A stretch of 64,000 nucleotides of DNA from Actinomadura macrotermitis (lineage in GTDB: Bacteria; Actinomycetota; Actinomycetes; Streptosporangiales; Streptosporangiaceae). The DNA lies in assembly GCF_009604375.1 (NCBI RefSeq), contig NZ_WEGH01000005.1:1-64000 (forward strand), in the 5' to 3' direction. The notes beneath the pieces were generated by a model that was not told where the DNA came from, did not search any database, and saw nothing but the letters and a program-made list of their open reading frames with translations. A program made the translations under genes and the position numbers. Shown here in pieces: positions 7,755-16,429 of this stretch (position 1 is the first letter of the stretch; each line of letters starts with the position of its first letter).

Positions 7755-8762
7755 ATGAAGGGCTGTGACAGGCCGCTGAGCGAGGCCTACGACGTGGCGC
7801 TGCTCGACCTGGACGGTGTCGTCTACGTCGGCCGCCGTCCCGTGCCGGCCGCCGCCGAGTCGCTGGCCAAGGCGCGCGCGGCGGGCCAGCGGCTGGCGTT
7901 CGTGACCAACAACGCCTCCCGGACGCCGTCGGCGGTCGCCGCGCTGCTGGAGGACGTCGGCGTCCCCGCCTCGCCCGCGGACGTGGTCACCTCCGCGCAG
8001 GCCGCCGCCCGGCTGCTGTCCGAGCGGCTGCCCGCCGGGTCGGCGGTGCTGGTCGTCGGCGGGATGGGCCTGCGCAAGGCGCTGTACGACCGGGGCCTGC
8101 GGCCGGTGTCGACGGCGTCGGAGCGGCCCGCGGCCGTCGTGCAGGGGTACGAGCCCATGCTGTCGTACGGGGCGCTCGCCGAGGGCGCCAAGGCCGTCAT
8201 GGCGGGCGCCCTGTTCGTTGGCTCCAACGGCGACTTCACCCTTCCCGGGGGCGACGGCCCGCCGAAGCCCGGCAACGGGTCGCTGCTGCAGGTCATCCGC
8301 ACCGCCACCGGCGTCGCCCCGATCGTCACCGGCAAGCCCGAGCGACCTTTGCACCACGAGTCGATCCTGCGCACCGGCGCGAAGTCGCCCCTGGTCGTGG
8401 GGGACCGGCTCGACACCGACATCGAGGGCGCCTACAACGGCGGCGCCGACAGCCTGCTGGTGTTCACCGGCGTCACCGATCCCCTCGCGCTGCTGACCGC
8501 GCCGAAGCAGCACCGCCCCACCTATATCGCGCCCGACCTGACCGGCCTGCTCGCCCCGCACCCGCAGGTCCGGGAGGACGGCGGCGGGTACGCGTGCGAG
8601 GGCTGGACGGCACGCTGGGAGGGGGAGCGGGTCGAGGTCACCGGCGACGGCGACCCCTACGACGGCCTGCGGGCCGCCGCCGCGGCCGCCTGGCGCGAGG
8701 ACGGGCCGGCCCCCCGCGAGGCCGTCTCCGGCGCGCTGGAGCGCCTGGGAATGGCCCGCTAG
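7755..8762 (+). CDS. HAD-IIA family phosphatase (NagD/glycerol-3-phosphate phosphatase-like)
   Basis: This 335-residue HAD hydrolase has motif I LLDLDGVVYVG (nucleophile Asp18, general acid Asp20). The HAD-IIA FVTNNAS motif II follows, and then GKPE and the metal-binding GDRLDTDIEGA near residue 215. The C-terminal 80 residues form an extra domain as in mycobacterial Rv1692, a D-glycerol-3-phosphate phosphatase in the same position before tlyA. Dephosphorylation of glycerol 3-phosphate or another small phosphoester is therefore likely, from family and synteny. GGAG lies 8 nt before ATG 7755. Confidence 0.88.
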   Translation: MKGCDRPLSEAYDVALLDLDGVVYVGRRPVPAAAESLAKARAAGQRLAFVTNNASRTPSAVAALLEDVGVPASPADVVTSAQAAARLLSERLPAGSAVLVVGGMGLRKALYDRGLRPVSTASERPAAVVQGYEPMLSYGALAEGAKAVMAGALFVGSNGDFTLPGGDGPPKPGNGSLLQVIRTATGVAPIVTGKPERPLHHESILRTGAKSPLVVGDRLDTDIEGAYNGGADSLLVFTGVTDPLALLTAPKQHRPTYIAPDLTGLLAPHPQVREDGGGYACEGWTARWEGERVEVTGDGDPYDGLRAAAAAAWREDGPAPREAVSGALERLGMAR

Positions 8763-8834
8763 CCGACACCGGCCGTTCGCACCGCCCTCACCGGGCGCAC
8801 GCCCCGCCGCAGCACCGTGTGGCCCGTGACAATC

Positions 8835-9872
8835 ATGAGGAAGCTGACGGCGGTGGCGCTGACGGTGGCCGGCGTGGTGGCGGCGGGCGGCACCGCGCAC
8901 GCCGCCCCCCGCCACCGGGACTTCGACCTGCAGGCGCACCGGGGCGGGCTCGGACTGACGGTGGAGAGCACCCTGCCCGCCTTCGCCCGGGCGCTGGAGC
9001 TCGGTGTGCGCACGCTCGAGCTCGACGTGCAGATCACCAAGGACGGCCAGGCGGTCGTCACCCACGACCGCAAGATCAGCGCGGCCAAGTGCCAGGACAC
9101 CGGCCCGGTCGCCAAGGACGATCCCGCCTACCCCTATGTCGGCAAGTACATCAACACGCTGACGCTCGCGCAGGTCCGCACCCTGGACTGCGGCTCGCGG
9201 ACGCTGCCGGCCTTCCCGCAGCAGCAGGCCGCGCCCGGCGCGCGGATGCCGCTGCTGCGCGAGGTGTTCGCCCTGGTCCGCGGCTACCGCGCCAACGACG
9301 TGAAGCTCAACGTCGAGACCAAGGTGGAGGCGGGCGCGCCGAGCGAGACCGCGCCGCGCGAGCAGTTCGTCCAGGTCACCGCCGCCGAGGTGCGGCGCGC
9401 CCGGATGCTGCGCCAGGTGACGATCCAGAGCTTCGACTGGGGCGCGCTCATGCGGATGCGCCAGGTCGAGCCGCGCCTGCCGCTGGTCGCCCTCACCAAC
9501 TACGACTTCCTGCAGACCGGTCAGCCGGGCCGCTCGCCCTGGCTCGGCGGCCTGGACATCGACGACTTCGGCGGCGACCCGCTGAAGGCCGTCCGCTCCT
9601 TCGGCGCGTCGGCGTTCTCGCCCGTGCACGGCTTCCCGCAGGACGGCAAGGTCACCGACCTCGGCTACCGGCCGTACGTGACGGCCGCCATGGTCGCCGA
9701 GGCGCACCGGCTCGGCCTGAAGGTCGTCCCCTGGACGATCGACGACCCGGCCACCATGAACAAGCTCATCGACGACGGGGTGGACGGCATCATCACCGAC
9801 TACCCCGACCGGCTGCGCGCCGTCATGGCCGAGCGCGGCCTGCGGCTGCCCCGCCCGCACCACCGGCACTGA
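8835..9872 (+). CDS. Secreted glycerophosphodiester phosphodiesterase
   Basis: This is a 345-residue exported protein. The first 26 residues are a Sec signal peptide (MRKL, hydrophobic core, cleavage near AHA/AP). The GDPD TIM barrel begins with AHRGG and continues with ESTLPAFARALELGVRTLEL and DVQITKDGQAVVTHD, which supply the catalytic His pair and metal ligands Glu/Asp. The end, PWTIDDPATMNKLIDDGVDG, is typical. It hydrolyses glycerophosphodiesters to glycerol 3-phosphate, which fits its neighbour, the HAD phosphatase. ATG 8835 was chosen because it gives a canonical signal peptide; GTG 8826 in frame is possible. Confidence 0.88.
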   Translation: MRKLTAVALTVAGVVAAGGTAHAAPRHRDFDLQAHRGGLGLTVESTLPAFARALELGVRTLELDVQITKDGQAVVTHDRKISAAKCQDTGPVAKDDPAYPYVGKYINTLTLAQVRTLDCGSRTLPAFPQQQAAPGARMPLLREVFALVRGYRANDVKLNVETKVEAGAPSETAPREQFVQVTAAEVRRARMLRQVTIQSFDWGALMRMRQVEPRLPLVALTNYDFLQTGQPGRSPWLGGLDIDDFGGDPLKAVRSFGASAFSPVHGFPQDGKVTDLGYRPYVTAAMVAEAHRLGLKVVPWTIDDPATMNKLIDDGVDGIITDYPDRLRAVMAERGLRLPRPHHRH

Positions 9873-9886
9873 GCCGACCGTTCCCC

Positions 9887-9913
9887 GGCCCCGTCGCGCC
9901 CCGCGGCGGGGCC
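9887..9913. terminator. Bidirectional terminator hairpin
   Basis: GGCCCCG at 9887-9893 pairs with CGGGGCC at 9907-9913, between the convergent GDPD and SCP2-like genes. There is no T-tract. Confidence 0.6.
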
Positions 9914-9923
9914 ACCGGCGCGC

Positions 9924-10265
9924 CTACAGCAGCTTGCGCAGCCGCAGCAGGTCGAAGATGCTCGCCTCGATCTTCAGCCGGCCCGACGCCCACGCCTTGG
10001 CCGGGTTGAGCCGGTCGTCGGCCAGCGCGACCAGGTCGTCGCCGCCCACCGTGAGCCGCACCTGCGCGGCCTTGGGGTCGTCGGTCGGCTCGAACGGGTC
10101 GAGCCCGCCCGCGTGCAGCCGGGTCCGGTACGCCACGCCGAGATCGGGGATCCGGCAGCTGATCGTGCGCTCGACGACGTGCTCGGCGAAGGCGTCGCCG
10201 TCCACCTCGGCGAGCCGCCGCCCGATCCGCTCCAGCGCGGCGCGGCACTCCTCCTCGTTGGCCAT
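9924..10265 (-). CDS. SCP2 sterol-carrier-like protein
   Basis: This is a 113-residue single-domain protein that resembles SCP2-type lipid-binding domains. It has an amphipathic N-terminal helix, a beta sheet, and the C-terminal pattern VTVGG.DLVALADDRLNPAKAW.SGRLKIE, matching the family's usual D..L...L.G....P..A...G.L...G. It may bind a lipid or acyl-CoA, or act as a ketosteroid-type cofactor module. It is divergent from the small protein upstream of tlyA. The start at ATG 10265 is the only reasonable one. Confidence 0.75.
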   Translation of the reverse strand: MANEEECRAALERIGRRLAEVDGDAFAEHVVERTISCRIPDLGVAYRTRLHAGGLDPFEPTDDPKAAQVRLTVGGDDLVALADDRLNPAKAWASGRLKIEASIFDLLRLRKLL

Positions 10266-10381
10266 GATCAGGCCGTTCCCCGTTCGGTCGGCAACGATGT
10301 CGTGAAGGGACGGTAGCGTTCAGACCGAGCCCGAAGCGACCCGCGGCACGCTGGTCGGGGTGTTCTGAGAGGTATGAGGCG

Positions 10382-10618
10382 ATGTCCGACGAGCCAATGA
10401 CGGCTCCCGCCTGGGCCGTCCCGCACGGGGCGGCCGGCGACGCGCGCGTGGACGGCGTGCTGACCAGGCTCGCCGAGCTCGGCTCCCTGCCGGTGGCCGA
10501 GCACGTGCGGATCTTCGAGGACGTGCACCAGCGGCTGCAGGAGCTGCTGGTGTCGGCCGACCGGGACGAGCCGGGCCCGCCGCGCCCGGCCGCCCCCGGC
10601 CCGCGGCCCGGCGCATGA
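10382..10618 (+). CDS. Small conserved protein upstream of tlyA
   Basis: The 78-residue protein has an acidic helical middle (DGVLTRLAELGSLPVAEHVRIFEDVHQRL) and a Pro-rich tail. No known domain is recognised. A small gene in this exact place (Rv1693 in M. tuberculosis) is a conserved part of the tlyA cluster. Its TGA overlaps the tlyA ATG by 4 nt, so it probably leads the operon and couples translation. A TAGCGT element at about 10312-10317 could be the operon -10. Confidence 0.78.
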   Translation: MSDEPMTAPAWAVPHGAAGDARVDGVLTRLAELGSLPVAEHVRIFEDVHQRLQELLVSADRDEPGPPRPAAPGPRPGA

Positions 10619-11424
10619 GCCGGCGCCGCCTGGACGCCGAGCTGGTGCGGCGCGGCCTCGCCCGCTCCCGCGAGCACGCGACCGAGCTCATCGCCGGCGG
10701 CCTGGTCCGCGTCGGCGGGCAGACCGCCGCCAAGGCCGCCACGCAGGTCGACACCGGCGCCGCGATCGTGGTCGCCGAGGCCGACACCGGCCCCGGCTAC
10801 GTCTCGCGCGGCGGCCACAAGCTGGCGGGCGCCCTGGCGGCCTTCCCGGGCCTGGCGGTGGCCGGCCGGGTCTGCCTGGACGCCGGCGCCTCCACCGGCG
10901 GCTTCACCGACGTGCTGCTGCGCGCCGGCGCCGCCCGCGTCTACGCCGTCGACGTCGGCTACGGCCAGATCGCCTGGTCGCTGCGCACCGACGACCGCGT
11001 CGTCGTGCTGGAACGCCTCAACATCCGCGACATGACGCCCGAGCAGCTCGGCCAGCCCGAAGAAGCGCCGCCGAGCGTGGTCGTCGGCGACCTGTCGTTC
11101 ATCTCGCTCAAGCTCGTCCTCGCCCCGCTGCGGCGCTGCGCCGCCCCGGACGCCGATTACGCCCTCATGGTGAAACCCCAGTTCGAAGTGGGCAAGGACC
11201 GGGTCGGGGCCGGCGGCGTGGTGCGCGAACCGGCGCTGCGGGCCGAGGCCGTCCGCGACGTCGCCGCGCACGCGGCGACCCTCGGTCTCGGCGTGCTCGG
11301 CGTCGCCGCGAGCCCGCTGCCCGGCCCGTCGGGCAATGTGGAGTACTTCCTGTGGCTGCGCGCCGGCGCGCCGCCGCTGGAGGAGGACGAACTGACCAAG
11401 GCCATCACGGAGGGCCCGCAATGA
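10615..11424 (+). CDS. tlyA: TlyA rRNA 2'-O-methyltransferase
   Basis: The product is a 269-residue TlyA family protein. In known members it methylates the 2'-hydroxyl of cytidines in 16S and 23S rRNA and thereby affects sensitivity to capreomycin-type drugs. An S4 RNA-binding domain covers residues 1-60 (RLDAELVRRGLARSREHA). An FtsJ-type SAM methyltransferase domain follows, with motif I CLDAGASTGGFTDVLL near residues 87-102, then DVGYGQIAW and the MVKPQFEVGKDRVG catalytic-Lys region. It overlaps both neighbours by 4 nt and sits in a translationally coupled operon with NAD kinase and probably recN. Confidence 0.95.
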   Translation: MSRRRLDAELVRRGLARSREHATELIAGGLVRVGGQTAAKAATQVDTGAAIVVAEADTGPGYVSRGGHKLAGALAAFPGLAVAGRVCLDAGASTGGFTDVLLRAGAARVYAVDVGYGQIAWSLRTDDRVVVLERLNIRDMTPEQLGQPEEAPPSVVVGDLSFISLKLVLAPLRRCAAPDADYALMVKPQFEVGKDRVGAGGVVREPALRAEAVRDVAAHAATLGLGVLGVAASPLPGPSGNVEYFLWLRAGAPPLEEDELTKAITEGPQ

Positions 11425-12371
11425 CGCCGAGCAGCCCCACGGCAAGGGAACACAGGACGGTGCTCGTCGTCGCGCACACCGGGCGGCCCGAGGCGGTCCG
11501 CAGCGCCCACCTGGTGATCGAGCGGCTCACCGCCGCCGGGATCACGGTGCGGGTGCTGAAGGGCGAGGCCGAGGACATCGGCTGCGCCGGGGTGGACGTG
11601 ATGCCCTCCGGCCCGGCCGCCGCCGAGGGCGCCGAGCTGGTCATGGTGCTCGGCGGCGACGGCACGCTGCTGCGCGCCGCCGACCTGGCCCGCCCGGCCG
11701 GCGCGCCGCTGCTCGGCGTCAACCTCGGCCACGTCGGGTTCCTGGCCGAGGCCGAGCGCGAGGACCTGGCCGCGACCGTCGACCGGGTGGTGGACCAGTG
11801 CTACGACGTCGAGGAGCGGATGAGCATCGACGTGGTGGTCCGCCGCAACGGCGAGGTCATCGGCACCACCTGGGCGCTGAACGAGGCGACGGTGGAGAAG
11901 GCCGAGCGGGAGCGGATGCTGGAGGTCGTCGCCGAGATCGACGGCCGCCCGCTGTCGAACTGGGGCTGCGACGGCGTGGTGTGCGCCACACCGACCGGCT
12001 CCACCGCCTACGCCTTCTCGGCCGGCGGCCCGGTGGTGTGGCCGGAGGTGGAGGCGATGCTGGTGGTGCCGATCAGCGCGCACGCGCTGTTCGCCCGCCC
12101 GCTGGTGGTCTCCCCGGCGAGCCTGGTCGCGGTCGAGGTGCTGCCCGGCACGCCGCGCGCGGTGCTGTGGTGTGACGGACGACGCACGCTGGACCTGCCG
12201 CCGGGCGCGCGGGTGGAGGTGCGCCGCGGCGCGGCGCCCGTCCGGCTCGCCCGCCTGCACCTGACGCCGTTCACCGACCGTCTGGTGACCAAGTTCGGGC
12301 TCCCGGTGACCGGCTGGCGGGGCCGGGCCCGGGCCCAGGCCGAGGAACCGGACGGCGGCCGGAGGGGATAA
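11421..12371 (+). CDS. nadK: NAD kinase
   Basis: This 316-residue NAD kinase (also called ppnK) phosphorylates NAD to NADP. The GGDGT motif lies at residues 78-82, followed by GVNLGHVGFLAE, the NEATVEKAERERM segment, and the substrate-binding TGSTAYAFSAGGP motif. Its ATG 11421 overlaps the tlyA stop (ATGA), so the start is certain. It lies in the conserved tlyA-nadK-recN order. Confidence 0.95.
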   Translation: MTPSSPTAREHRTVLVVAHTGRPEAVRSAHLVIERLTAAGITVRVLKGEAEDIGCAGVDVMPSGPAAAEGAELVMVLGGDGTLLRAADLARPAGAPLLGVNLGHVGFLAEAEREDLAATVDRVVDQCYDVEERMSIDVVVRRNGEVIGTTWALNEATVEKAERERMLEVVAEIDGRPLSNWGCDGVVCATPTGSTAYAFSAGGPVVWPEVEAMLVVPISAHALFARPLVVSPASLVAVEVLPGTPRAVLWCDGRRTLDLPPGARVEVRRGAAPVRLARLHLTPFTDRLVTKFGLPVTGWRGRARAQAEEPDGGRRG

Positions 12372-12431
12372 TCTCCACAGGCGCCGAAACCGGGACTGTT
12401 CTTGCGAGGGGTTGTGACGCTGGTGCGTCCG

Positions 12432-14129
12432 ATGGTCGATGAGGTGCGGATCCAGGGCCTCGGGGTGATCGACGAGGCCGTGCTCGATCTGTCCCCGGGC
12501 TTCAACGTGGTCACCGGTGAGACCGGGGCGGGCAAGACCATGGTGGTCACCAGCCTCGGCCTGCTGTTCGGCGGCCGCGCCGACCCGCAGCGGGTCCGCC
12601 CGGGCGCCGAGCGCGCCACCGTGGAGGGCCGGCTGGTCGTCGACCCCGGCGGCCGGGTGGTGGACCGGGTCGAGGAGGCGGGCGGCGAGCTGGACGACGG
12701 CGCGCTGATCGTCACCCGCTCGGTGTCGGCCGAGGGCCGCTCGCGCGCCTACCTGGGCGGCCGGTCGGTCCCGGTCAGCCTGCTGATCAACCTGGCCGAC
12801 GACCTGGTCGCCGTGCACGGCCAGTCCGACCAGCAGCGGCTGCTGCAGGCCGGCCGCCAGCGCGGCGCCCTGGACCGCTACGCCGGCGGTGCGCTCACCA
12901 AGCCGATGCGCGCCTACACCCGCACCTACCAGCGGCACCGCCAGGTCGCGGCGCTGCTGGAGGAGATCACCACCCGTGCCGAGGAGCGGTCGCGCGAGGC
13001 CGAGCTGCTGCGCTTCAACCTGACCGAGATCGAGAAGGTCGACCCCAAGCCGGGCGAGGACGTCGAGCTGGCCGCCGAGGAGGAGCGCCTCGGCCACGCC
13101 GACGCGCTGCGCGGCGCCGCCGACACCGCGCACGAGTCGCTGCTCGGCGACCCGGCCGCGGCGTTCGAGGCCGCCAACGTGGTCAGCCTGCTCGGCACCG
13201 CCCGCAACGCCCTGGACGCCGTGCGCGACCACGACCCCGAGCTGGCCGGCCTGGCCGACCGGCTCGCCGAGGCCGGCTACCTGATCTCCGATGTCGCCAC
13301 CGACCTGGCCGCCTACGCCGAGTCGGTCGACGCCGACCCCGCGCGCCTGGCCGTCGTCCAGGAGCGCCGCGCCGAGGTCACCGCGCTGGTGCGCAAGCAC
13401 GGCGAGTCGGTCGAGCAGGTCCTGGAGTGGGCCCGCACCGCCGCCGCCCGCCTCACCGAGCTGGAGGGCGACGACGGGCGGATCGACGAGCTGCGCGCCG
13501 AGCACGCCGAGCTGACCGAGCGCCTGGCCGTCGAGGCGGGCGAGCTGACCGAGGTGCGCGCCCGCGCCGCCGAGCGGTTCTCGGCCGCCGTCACCGCCGA
13601 GCTCGCCGCGCTGGCGATGCCGCACGCCCGCGTCGAGGTCGCCGTCACCGCGACCGGCGAGTACGGCCCGCACGGCGCCGACGAGGTCGAGGTCCGGCTC
13701 GCCCCGCACCCCGGCTCCCCGCCGCTGCCGCTGCACAAGGGCGCCTCCGGCGGCGAGCTGTCGCGCGTCATGCTCGCCATCGAGGTGGTGTTCGCGGGCG
13801 CCGACCCGGTGCCGACGTTCGTGTTCGACGAGGTCGACGCCGGCGTCGGCGGCAAGGCCGCGGTCGAGATCGGCCGCCGGCTGGCCCGGCTCGCCCGCAA
13901 CGCCCAGGTGATCGTGGTCACCCACCTGCCGCAGGTCGCCGCGTTCGCCGACCAGCACCTGGTGGTGGAGAAGTCCAGTGACGGCACCGTCACCCGCAGC
14001 GGCGTCACCGCCCTGGACCGCGAGGGCCGGCTGCGCGAGCTGTCGCGGATGCTGGCCGGCCTGGAGGACTCCGAGCTCGGCCGCGCCCACGCCGAGGAAC
14101 TCCTGCAGCTGGCCGACCGGGAACGCTGA
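12432..14129 (+). CDS. recN: DNA repair ATPase RecN
   Basis: This SMC-like RecN protein has about 565 residues. The N-terminal Walker A is in FNVVTGETGAGKTMVV. Central coiled coils span roughly residues 150-380. The C-terminal signature LHKGASGGELSRVMLAIE is followed by Walker B PTFVFDEVDAGVGGKAAVEIG and the VTHLPQVAAFAD switch. RecN acts in double-strand break repair. ATG 12432 matches the family start (VDEVRIQGLGVIDEA); in-frame GTG 12423 and GTG 12414 are alternatives, and a GAGGGG at 12406 fits GTG 12423 best. No SOS-type operator was found directly upstream. Confidence 0.95.
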   Translation: MVDEVRIQGLGVIDEAVLDLSPGFNVVTGETGAGKTMVVTSLGLLFGGRADPQRVRPGAERATVEGRLVVDPGGRVVDRVEEAGGELDDGALIVTRSVSAEGRSRAYLGGRSVPVSLLINLADDLVAVHGQSDQQRLLQAGRQRGALDRYAGGALTKPMRAYTRTYQRHRQVAALLEEITTRAEERSREAELLRFNLTEIEKVDPKPGEDVELAAEEERLGHADALRGAADTAHESLLGDPAAAFEAANVVSLLGTARNALDAVRDHDPELAGLADRLAEAGYLISDVATDLAAYAESVDADPARLAVVQERRAEVTALVRKHGESVEQVLEWARTAAARLTELEGDDGRIDELRAEHAELTERLAVEAGELTEVRARAAERFSAAVTAELAALAMPHARVEVAVTATGEYGPHGADEVEVRLAPHPGSPPLPLHKGASGGELSRVMLAIEVVFAGADPVPTFVFDEVDAGVGGKAAVEIGRRLARLARNAQVIVVTHLPQVAAFADQHLVVEKSSDGTVTRSGVTALDREGRLRELSRMLAGLEDSELGRAHAEELLQLADRER

Positions 14130-14230
14130 TCGTCCGAGCACGGCAAACCAGCAGACAGTGCGCGAACGGCCGCGACCCGTCACCGGGCGGTGCGGCCGGG
14201 CCCTCGCGGGCTCTGGCAGGATGGCAGGCG

Positions 14231-15469
14231 ATGAACGACCCGTCCCCGATCACCGACAGCCGCGCCCGCCGCACGCCCCGGCGGCCGCGGCGCGTGCGCG
14301 CGCTCGGCCGCGGCCGCTCGGGCGGCGACGGCGAGGTCGCCGCCGCGGTCCGGCTGGACCGCCGCACCAAGAACCTGACCAAGCGGCTGCAGCCGGGCGA
14401 GGTCGCGGTGATCGACCACGTCGACCTGGACCGGGTCAGCGCCGAGGCCCTGGTGTCCTGCCAGGTCGGCGCGGTGGTCAACGTGGCGCCGAGCATCTCG
14501 GGCCGCTATCCCAACCTCGGCCCGCAGATCCTGGTCGAGGCGGGCATCCCGCTGCTGGACGACGTCGGCCCGGAGATCTTCACCCGGCTGAGCGAGGGCG
14601 ACCAGGTGCGGGTCGCCGGCTCCAGCGTGCTGAAGGGCGAGGACGTGGTCGCCAAGGGCACCGCGCAGACGGCCGAGACGGTGCAGACCGCGATCGACGA
14701 GGCCAAGGCGGGCCTGGCGCACCAGCTCGAGGCGTTCGTCGCCAACACCATGGAGTACGTCAAGCGCGAGCGCGACCTGCTCATCGACGGCGTCGGCGTG
14801 CCCGAGGTGGCCACCAGGATCAGCGGGCGGCACGCGCTGATCGTGGTGCGCGGCTACCACTACCGCGAGGACATCGCCGCGCTGCGCCCCTACATCCGCG
14901 AGTACCGGCCGGTGCTGATCGGGGTGGACGGCGGGGCCGACGCGCTGCTGGAGGCCGGCTACCGCCCCGACATGATCGTGGGCGACATGGACTCGGTGTC
15001 CGACGCCGCCCTCACCAGCGGCGCCGAGATCGTCGTGCACGCCTACCGGGACGGCCGCGCGCCCGGCCTGAAGCGGGTGCACGAGCTCGGCCGCGAGGCC
15101 GTCACCTTCCCCGCCACCGCCACCAGCGAGGACATCGCGATGCTGCTGGCCGACGACAAGGGCGCCACGCTCATCGTCGCGGTCGGCACGCACGCCAACA
15201 TGGTGGAGTTCCTGGACAAGGGCCGCGCCGGCATGGCCAGCACGTTCCTGACCCGGCTGCGCGTCGGCAGCAAGCTGGTCGACGCCAAGGGCGTCAGCCG
15301 GCTGTACCGCAGCCGCATCTCCACCTGGTCCCTGCTGTTCCTGGTGATCGGCGCGTTCATCGCCATGACCACCGCCGTGTTCATGTCACCGGCCGGGGAC
15401 GTCATCCGCCCCCTGCTCGCCGACCGCTGGCACGCCTTCCTCTTCTGGCTGACCGGACTCTTCACGTGA
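14231..15469 (+). CDS. steA: SteA-like septation/cytokinetic-ring protein
   Basis: This 412-residue protein matches the SteA family. SteA in Corynebacterium acts with SteB in septal cell-wall assembly. The Arg-rich N-terminus (residues 10-30) is probably unstructured. The middle carries a thiamin pyrophosphokinase-like fold, with GVDGGADALLEAGYRPDMIVGDMDSVS at about residues 237-260, without proof of catalysis. A single membrane helix lies near residues 362-384, so the protein is anchored with a short external tail. It corresponds to Rv1697. Its TGA overlaps the steB GTG by 4 nt. Confidence 0.9.
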   Translation: MNDPSPITDSRARRTPRRPRRVRALGRGRSGGDGEVAAAVRLDRRTKNLTKRLQPGEVAVIDHVDLDRVSAEALVSCQVGAVVNVAPSISGRYPNLGPQILVEAGIPLLDDVGPEIFTRLSEGDQVRVAGSSVLKGEDVVAKGTAQTAETVQTAIDEAKAGLAHQLEAFVANTMEYVKRERDLLIDGVGVPEVATRISGRHALIVVRGYHYREDIAALRPYIREYRPVLIGVDGGADALLEAGYRPDMIVGDMDSVSDAALTSGAEIVVHAYRDGRAPGLKRVHELGREAVTFPATATSEDIAMLLADDKGATLIVAVGTHANMVEFLDKGRAGMASTFLTRLRVGSKLVDAKGVSRLYRSRISTWSLLFLVIGAFIAMTTAVFMSPAGDVIRPLLADRWHAFLFWLTGLFT

Positions 15470-16422
15470 TCGATTTCCGCTATCACCTCGTCTCCATCGT
15501 CGCGATCTTCCTGTCGCTGGCGCTCGGCATCATCCTCGGCTCCACCACGCTGTCGGACTCGGTGACCTCGGGCCTGAAGCGCGAGACGACCTCGCTGGCC
15601 AAGCGCAACGACGCGCTGCGCCAGGAGCAGTCCCGGCTGACCACCCAGCTGAAGGGCGACGACCAGTTCGCCCGGGTGCTCGGCCCGCAGCTGGTCGCCG
15701 ACCGGCTGAAGGGCCAGTCGGTGGTGCTGGTGGAGACGCCCGGCGCGAGCAACGACAGCATCGAGGAGCTCGGCGACCTGCTGCAGAACGCCGGCGCCGC
15801 CGTCACCGGCCGGGTCACCCTGCAGAAGAAGTTCCTGGACGACGACCAGGCCGGCACCGTCGGCGAGCTGTCGGGGCAGCTGAAGCCCGCGGGGGTCGCC
15901 TTCGCCGCGGACGCCGGCCCCTACGACAAGGCCGCGGCGGTGCTGTCGGCCGCGCTGGTGTCGCGCGACAGCGCCAAGACCGGCCGCGAGGACGCCGTCG
16001 GCGGCACGATCCTCAACGGGTTCCGGCAGGCGGGTTACGTGACCACCAGCGGCAAGCCCGGCCAGCATGCGACACTCGCCATCATGGTCGCCCCGTCCGC
16101 CCCCTACACCGCCGAGGGCGGCGACGCCGACAACAAGGCGCTCGTCGCGGTCGCCGGCGCGCTGGACGCGGCGGGCCGCGGCACCGTCGTCGGCGGCCCG
16201 CAGCTCGCCGCGGACAAGGGCGGCCTGATCACCGCGCTGCGCGACTCCGACACCGCCAAGGCGGTGTCGTCGGTCGACACCGTGGACACCGCCTCCGGCC
16301 AGGTCGTGGCGGTGCTGGCACTGCAGAACGAGCTGGGCGGCAAGGCCGGCCAGTACGGCACGGGCTCGGGCGTGAGCGGCTACCTTCCCTCGCCGGCGCC
16401 CATCGCCGGGAAGAACGGATGA
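15466..16422 (+). CDS. steB: SteB / MctB-family membrane-anchored protein
   Basis: This 318-residue protein is of the copper transporter MctB family (Rv1698-like), called SteB in corynebacteria for its septation role with SteA. Residues 6-29 form one membrane helix (VSIVAIFLSLALGIILG). A coiled coil at about 38-65 follows (KRETTSLAKRNDALRQEQSR), then a large extracytoplasmic domain. The databases carry conflicting names. The SteA-SteB pair and 4-nt overlap here favour the septation role; copper efflux is the alternative. GTG 15466 overlaps the steA stop. Confidence 0.88.
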   Translation: MIDFRYHLVSIVAIFLSLALGIILGSTTLSDSVTSGLKRETTSLAKRNDALRQEQSRLTTQLKGDDQFARVLGPQLVADRLKGQSVVLVETPGASNDSIEELGDLLQNAGAAVTGRVTLQKKFLDDDQAGTVGELSGQLKPAGVAFAADAGPYDKAAAVLSAALVSRDSAKTGREDAVGGTILNGFRQAGYVTTSGKPGQHATLAIMVAPSAPYTAEGGDADNKALVAVAGALDAAGRGTVVGGPQLAADKGGLITALRDSDTAKAVSSVDTVDTASGQVVAVLALQNELGGKAGQYGTGSGVSGYLPSPAPIAGKNG

Positions 16423-16429
16423 CGCACCC

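Noticed and set aside
12366..12371. GATAAT before recN as a promoter
   Set aside because: It overlaps the nadK stop codon, has no -35 partner, and is about 60 bp before the likely start; too weak to list as a feature.
12371..12432. SOS box upstream of recN
   Set aside because: CGAAACCGGGACTGTTCTT has the wrong spacing and a poor left half; not convincing.
11157..14183. Long minus-strand open frame of 1008 residues over nadK and recN
   Set aside because: Antisense frame created by high GC3; the plus-strand genes have complete catalytic motifs and operon overlaps.
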